NCBI GenBank assembly: GCA_040003205.1
Contig: JBDUDA010000050.1
Location: forward strand, 1-13,794
Reading direction: 5' to 3'
Length of the DNA: 13,794 bases
Origin: JALYIM01 sp040003205
GTDB lineage: Bacteria > Acidobacteriota > Terriglobia > Terriglobales > Acidobacteriaceae
The translations under genes and the position numbers were made by a program. This document shows positions 13,554 through 13,794 of this stretch, one piece after another. The notes beneath the pieces were generated by a model. It was not told the DNA's origin, ran no database searches, and worked only from the letters and a program-made list of their open reading frames with translations. How positions within the stretch are numbered: position 1 is the first letter of the stretch; each line of letters opens with the position of its first letter.

Positions 13554-13794
13554 AGACTTGCGGGTTGCCGGCGCAAGTCTGCTTGCGTCGGCCTAAGTCT
13601 GTTTGCACCAGCCTAGCTGCAGGCTTTGCGCAAGTCAGCTCTGTGGGCGCGAGTCCGGCTGCGTCGGCCTAAGTCTGCTTGTGTCGGGGCCAGTCCGGCT
13701 GCGTCGGGATAAGTCTGCGTGCTTCACTTAGAGTCTGCTGGCGTCGGCTTAGGTCTGGTTGGGTCGCTCAAGTCCAGTTGGGTCGCTCAAATCC
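13554..13794. repeat. degenerate 20-bp tandem repeat array, cut by the window edge
   Basis: From 13575 the sequence divides into at least 11 units of 19-20 bases (one of 17) close to AAGTCTGCTTGCGTCGGCCT, with starts at 13575, 13595, 13615, 13632, 13652, 13671, 13691, 13711, 13731, 13751 and 13771, and a partial unit at 13790. Units differ at several positions, and the rightmost ones drift to AGTCCAGTTGGGTCGCTCA. An inverted start of a unit precedes the array: AGACTTGCG (13554-13562) pairs with CGCAAGTCT (13572-13580). The period is not a multiple of three and no coding frame is credible. No spacers are present, so it is not a CRISPR array. Confidence 0.85.

Noticed and set aside
13439..13672. 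Open plus-strand frame of 77 codons at the right edge
   Set aside because: It is made of copy D and the tandem repeats, whose 20-base period shifts frame each unit; no protein pattern is visible.
13575..13794. Tandem array considered as a CRISPR array
   Set aside because: The 20-base units abut directly with no unique spacers, and no cas genes are present.

Overview
The window looks like chromosomal DNA of an Acidobacteriota bacterium, probably class Terriglobia. I infer this from an Oar-type TonB-dependent receptor with an N-terminal carboxypeptidase-regulatory-like domain, a short zinc-ribbon protein starting MEFQDKVLKC, an envelope protein of a type I recall from this phylum, and several dispersed palindromic repeats whose hairpins have a GGCCTTTAGGCC-like core. 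No database search was possible.

Layout, left to right. At 1-55 is the tail of an unidentified plus-strand gene, then a palindromic repeat (161-219). A minus-strand secreted protein gene (199-968) is split by a frameshift. A gene-free stretch (969-1281) holds a nested hairpin. Next are mtaB (1282-2700, minus), a tRNA methylthiotransferase gene, and a divergent single-domain response regulator (2789-3250, plus). A zinc-ribbon gene (3351-3659, minus) and rpsU (3896-4123, minus) follow; rpsU has a recognisable promoter, almost no 5' leader and a GC-rich hairpin after its stop. A TonB-dependent receptor gene (4233-7462, minus) is split by a one-base frameshift in a T7 tract.

The right half is a likely minus-strand operon: aspS (aspartyl-tRNA synthetase), mutL (mismatch repair), an AlkZ-related winged-helix gene and cmk (cytidylate kinase). 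A TATAAT promoter lies upstream of aspS. The intergenic gaps are 34-42 bp, except aspS-mutL, where a palindromic repeat sits. A 127-bp multi-hairpin element with perfect 13-bp terminal inverted repeats separates cmk from the receptor gene. The right edge (13554 to end) is a degenerate 20-bp tandem array that runs off the window.

Most genes are core housekeeping functions: decoding fidelity (mtaB, aspS, rpsU), DNA repair (mutL, perhaps the AlkZ-related gene) and nucleotide metabolism (cmk). No defence system, prophage, CRISPR array or biosynthetic cluster is visible. The unusual content is the non-coding repeats and two envelope-protein genes each broken at a simple-sequence tract.
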